From the NCBI GenBank assembly GCA_028277515.1, contig JANQGC010000157.1:1-8926 (forward strand): a DNA stretch of 8,926 bases, written 5' to 3'. The notes below the pieces were generated by a model that made no database searches, was not told the origin of the DNA, and saw only the letters and a program-made list of their open reading frames with translations. Below are positions 7,051 through 8,926 of the stretch, in pieces (the first letter of the stretch is position 1; each line of letters opens with the position of its first letter). The stretch is from Anaerolineae bacterium. Its GTDB lineage: Bacteria; Chloroflexota; Anaerolineae; Promineifilales; Promineifilaceae. The translations under genes were made by a program, and so were the position numbers.

Positions 7051-7356
7051 GTGACAAAACGTATTATGCAAGAGAAAATTGATCAACTTGAATTAGGTAT
7101 GAAAGGATTTGAGGAAGATGCCCAAGCGATTTTTGAGGAAGCGCAGCTCGCTGCCGCATTAATCCCTGGAGTTGAGTTTGAAGAAGTTTTCGAGGCAGCT
7201 CCTGACCTGGCATTTCATCACAAATATGTGCAATCTATCCTGACCTGGGTCTGGTATGAAGTTCATGAGAATGAGGTTCCCTTGGAGAATTTGCCTCTTC
7301 CATTAGCCGTATTTTTTCAAGCATATGAGCCGTATTTTGCTACTTATTGGATGTAG
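7051..7356 (+). CDS. Small acidic protein of unknown function (101 residues)
   Basis: I do not recognise this protein. It starts at GTG, fixed by a strong ribosome binding site and an upstream in-frame stop, and ends at TAG 7354-7356. Residues 1-50 look like an amphipathic, strongly acidic helical region (repeated E-E and E-x-x-F patterns, e.g. F-E-E-D-A-Q-A-I-F-E-E at 20-30). Residues 56-101 are richer in aromatics (H-H-K-Y-V, L-T-W-V-W-Y-E-V-H, Y-E-P-Y-F-A-T-Y-W-M). There is no signal peptide, membrane helix or metal-binding cysteine. A small soluble protein, perhaps a binding partner of another protein, fits the composition. The gene stands alone, divergent from the helix-hairpin-helix gene, with a repeat-rich promoter region and a terminator-like structure downstream. 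Its position inside paired inverted and direct repeats suggests possible acquisition as a unit. Confidence 0.7.
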   Translation: MTKRIMQEKIDQLELGMKGFEEDAQAIFEEAQLAAALIPGVEFEEVFEAAPDLAFHHKYVQSILTWVWYEVHENEVPLENLPLPLAVFFQAYEPYFATYWM

Positions 7357-7417
7357 AAGCGGCTTCATTTTCCCCCTAAGTTATAACATGCCAAGGTCCG
7401 TTGTACCCCAAAAGAAT

Positions 7418-7477
7418 AAAAAGGCTCTCCAAATAAACCAAGTGCACGTAAAAACGCACCTGGCTAGAAAGCCTTTT
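7418..7477. terminator. Bidirectional terminator-like structure between the small gene and tRNA-Ser
   Basis: AAAAGGCT (7419-7426) pairs with AGCCTTTT (7470-7477). Inside, CCA-A-GTGC (7438-7445) pairs with GCAC-C-TGG (7456-7463) with one mismatch. Both flanks become T-rich in the transcript: TTTTGTTTTCTTT on the plus side, and TTTTTATTCTTTT on the minus side. It could therefore end transcription of the small gene (plus) and of the tRNA (minus). Confidence 0.5.
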
Positions 7478-7490
7478 GTTTTCTTTCTAG
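7464..7490. repeat. 8-bp inverted repeat downstream of tRNA-Ser
   Basis: CTAGAAAG (7464-7471) and CTTTCTAG (7483-7490) are perfect inverted copies with an 11-base loop. It overlaps the right side of the larger structure at 7418-7477, so the two folds are mutually exclusive. On the minus strand it begins 12 bases after the tRNA's 3' end and may help 3' processing or termination. Confidence 0.45.
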
Positions 7491-7501
7491 TTAGTGTAGA
7501 A

Positions 7502-7587
7502 CGGAGAGGGCGGGATTCGAACCCGCGACCCCTTTCGGAGTACACGATTTCCAATCGTGCGCACTAGACCAACTATGCGACCTCTCC
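7502..7587 (-). tRNA. tRNA-Ser (anticodon GGA)
   Basis: On the minus strand the sequence folds as a class II tRNA of 86 bases. The acceptor stem is GGAGAGG / CCTCTCC, with G as discriminator (7502), as expected for serine. The anticodon arm is CACGA - TTGGAAA - TCGTG, giving anticodon GGA (reads UCC and UCU). A long variable arm (CTCC-GAAA-GGGG) marks the serine class. The T arm is GCGGG - TTCGAAT - CCCGC. The 3' CCA is not encoded. It lies 63 bases downstream of the MFS gene on the same strand but has its own promoter. Confidence 0.97.
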
Positions 7588-7598
7588 AAAGGGTATGA

Positions 7599-7627
7599 AT
7601 TATAACAATGGGGAACTGCTTTGCCAA
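7599..7627 (-). promoter_or_regulatory. Promoter of tRNA-Ser
   Basis: On the minus strand, TTGGCA (7627-7622, five of six) and TATAAT (7604-7599, perfect) are exactly 17 bases apart. The start point would be near 7592, about five bases before the mature tRNA. This is the best sigma-70-type promoter in the window. Confidence 0.85.
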
Positions 7628-7650
7628 AGAATTGCTGGTAATGCATAGAA

Positions 7651-8838
7651 TCATTCCTGGTGTTGGACTTGAGGTACAGGCGAGATGAACTTTGTGGCAA
7701 TAATAGTGATGAATGCTAACAAGGCGATGATTTGTAAGGTAATCGCGAGGCCAATTTGGTCAGCGATATAGCCAACAATTAATACGCCTATCGTGCCGCT
7801 GAAAAACATGAATCCGAGAGCAAATCCGGAGGCCATTGCTCTTTGACCTGGCCAAAGATTCTGAACCATGATCACCAAAACACTGTGTGGCATTCCTACA
7901 AAGAATCCGGCAAAAAGCAAAAGGATGACCCGATAAAAATCACCGGCAACAACGTACAAATAGGCAGGGATAATTGAAGCAGCTGCGGCGATAAAGATTA
8001 CAAGACGGCCGTTGGTGCGATCAGCCAGCACCCCTCCTGCGACGCCACCGACGGCCGAACCTAACATAAAAATACCGGTTATTAGCCCAACATAAGTTTG
8101 ACTGTAGCCCAATTCGGTAAAGAGTTTGGGCGAGAAATTAATCGTCGATAAGCTGATCGTACTTATGCAAAAAATGATGAGTGCTAAAGAGATGGCATGG
8201 CGATTAAGTAAGTGCTTCCACAAATGGATTTTTGCGGCGTTGTTAGATTCAATTGTTTTGGTAGGGTCCTTAAGATCACGTCCCGGCAGCCATTTCCATG
8301 CGGTAACCACGCCGGAAATCATGATTAAGGGCAAAAAAACATATCCTAACCGGCCGTATTGTTCCAGAAGCAGACCGGCAACAATCGGTCCCACAAAAAG
8401 ACCGAGTTGCCCGGCCATGAAGAACACGGATGTCGCTTGCGTTCGGTGCTTAATGCTGGCCTGGCTGGCCACCATTGTTCCGGTAGGATGGAAGGCGCCC
8501 GACCCTAACCCGGCTATTGTTATGGCAATCAGCGCAGGCCAGGGAGGTGCAATCGCTGCGAATGAAAAGAAAAGCAGCATCCAGCTATTGCCGCCAAAAA
8601 CCAGCCATCGGGGGCCAATGCTGTCAGCCCAACGGCCGAATAAAGGCTGGGACAATGCATTGCCAATGTTATAAAGCAGCAGCGCAATAGCTACTTGTAC
8701 ATTGCTAAGACCGATGACAACTGCCAATATCGCGACAAGGAGAGTTCGGCTGCTATTTAAGACGTCGACCAGAAAATGGGACAGGGCGACGGCTTGATAA
8801 TCACGTTGATGTAGATATCTGATTTCTGTTGTGGCCAA
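7651..8838 (-). CDS. MFS transporter, fosmidomycin-resistance (Fsr)-like
   Basis: A 395-residue protein with about twelve membrane helices in two halves joined by a polar loop (about 184-210), the normal size for the major facilitator superfamily. The loop between helices 2 and 3 carries the MFS signature G-R-W-A-D-S-I-G-P-R (68-77), and a second copy-like motif G-G-V-L-A-D-R-T-N-G-R (268-278) is in the C-terminal half. A-G-L-G-S-G-A-F-H-P-T-G (109-120) matches the 'GLGSxxFHP' stretch of Fsr-type exporters, and V-G-P-I-V-A-G-L-L-L (149-158) fits helix 5. These proteins export small molecules by proton antiport; the substrate cannot be told, and fosmidomycin is only the family name. The start is TTG 8838-8836, because an in-frame TGA lies three codons upstream and no ATG occurs before the conserved region; its ribosome binding site (GAAG) is weak. 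Confidence 0.85.
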   Translation of the reverse strand: MATTEIRYLHQRDYQAVALSHFLVDVLNSSRTLLVAILAVVIGLSNVQVAIALLLYNIGNALSQPLFGRWADSIGPRWLVFGGNSWMLLFFSFAAIAPPWPALIAITIAGLGSGAFHPTGTMVASQASIKHRTQATSVFFMAGQLGLFVGPIVAGLLLEQYGRLGYVFLPLIMISGVVTAWKWLPGRDLKDPTKTIESNNAAKIHLWKHLLNRHAISLALIIFCISTISLSTINFSPKLFTELGYSQTYVGLITGIFMLGSAVGGVAGGVLADRTNGRLVIFIAAAASIIPAYLYVVAGDFYRVILLLFAGFFVGMPHSVLVIMVQNLWPGQRAMASGFALGFMFFSGTIGVLIVGYIADQIGLAITLQIIALLAFITIIATKFISPVPQVQHQE

Positions 8839-8869
8839 ATTACTTCACTTCTTTTGAACCAGGGGTAGA

Positions 8870-8902
8870 TTGAATTTATAAATATTCAATTATTGGTTTG
8901 AA
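8870..8902 (-). promoter_or_regulatory. Candidate promoter and overlapping inverted repeat for the MFS gene
   Basis: On the minus strand, TTCAAA (8902-8897, four of six) and TATAAA (8880-8875, five of six) are 16 bases apart, about 37 bases before the TTG start. The -10 box lies in an inverted repeat with 6-bp arms, TTGAAT (8870-8875) and ATTCAA (8884-8889), which could be an operator. The region is very A/T-rich, so short repeats arise easily. Confidence 0.35.
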
Positions 8903-8926
8903 CATACAATGAAGACAAAAGCAACT

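Larger units (their letters stand above)
6889..7418. mobile_element. Possible small mobile cassette: direct repeat / inverted repeat / gene / inverted repeat / direct repeat
   Basis: AAGAATA occurs at 6889-6895 and again at 7412-7418. Just inside each copy, after a single base, lies one arm of a perfect 10-bp inverted repeat: TGGGGTACAA (6897-6906) and TTGTACCCCA (7401-7410). The order direct repeat, terminal inverted repeat, cargo, terminal inverted repeat, direct repeat is that of a transposed element with a 7-bp target duplication. The interior is about 515 bases and holds one small gene (7051-7356) with its own promoter and ribosome binding site. No transposase is present, so movement would need one in trans. 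Caution: the right AAGAATA is part of the A/T-rich flank of a terminator, the repeats are short, and chance is a real alternative. Confidence 0.3.

Noticed and set aside
7357..7375. GAAG-CGG-CTTC hairpin followed by ATTTT right after the small gene's stop codon
   Set aside because: A four-pair stem with a three-base loop is too weak for a terminator, and a better structure lies at 7418-7477.
7325..7567. Open reading frame of 80 codons on the plus strand with the phrase R-D-S-N-P-R-P-L-S near its end
   Set aside because: This phrase is the well-known false translation of the antisense strand of a tRNA T arm. The frame overlaps tRNA-Ser and the end of the small gene and has no ribosome binding site.
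7491..7700. Open reading frame of 69 codons on the minus strand across tRNA-Ser
   Set aside because: It runs through the tRNA gene and its promoter, and overlaps the MFS gene's end in another frame.
8126..8674. 182-codon open frame on the plus strand inside the MFS gene
   Set aside because: It is wholly antisense to a well-supported membrane protein gene, and its translation is low in recognisable structure.

Overview
The window reads as a bacterial chromosome fragment of moderate GC content, most likely from the Chloroflexota (Anaerolineae-like). That placement is an inference. It rests on the very large O-antigen-ligase/TPR protein, which contains a second membrane half with an H-x-V-E-I-H-F-G-type segment that I associate with Chloroflexota, and on the membrane-anchored helix-hairpin-helix protein. 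No rRNA or other taxonomic marker is present.

Left part (1-6148, + strand): the end of a surface-polysaccharide locus. It holds the C-terminal tail of a GT4-type glycosyltransferase, a 1305-residue O-antigen ligase/polymerase-like membrane protein with C-terminal TPRs, a WecA/TagO-type polyprenyl-phosphate GlcNAc-1-phosphate transferase family protein, and a family-2 sulfotransferase. The last three are separated by only 32 and 45 bases and probably form one transcription unit, with a candidate extended -10 promoter just before the first of them. Together they could start a glycan on undecaprenyl phosphate (transferase), extend it (glycosyltransferase), polymerise it or attach it outside the membrane (Wzy/WaaL-like protein), and perhaps sulfate it (sulfotransferase).

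Middle part (6149-7501): the polysaccharide genes converge on a minus-strand gene for a one-helix membrane protein with an acidic linker and a C-terminal helix-hairpin-helix domain. No convincing terminator is visible in the 80 bases between them. This gene is divergent from a small, unrecognised acidic protein of 101 residues (7051-7356). The 285 bases between the divergent genes are rich in repeats: a 13-bp inverted repeat 86 bases apart, a 14-bp tandem duplication, and a perfect 14-bp palindrome over a plausible -10 box. The small gene is also bracketed by a 10-bp perfect inverted repeat which is itself flanked, at the same one-base offset on each side, by the 7-bp direct repeat AAGAATA. 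This is the most unusual architecture in the window and may be a small mobile cassette.

Right part (7502-8926, - strand): tRNA-Ser(GGA) with its own near-consensus promoter and a bidirectional terminator-like structure downstream, then an MFS transporter of the fosmidomycin-resistance (Fsr)-like type, read from a TTG start, with a candidate promoter/operator at the window edge.

I see no CRISPR array, transposase, integrase, toxin-antitoxin pair or recognisable defence system. Most of the window is ordinary. The region 6889-7418 deserves the second look.
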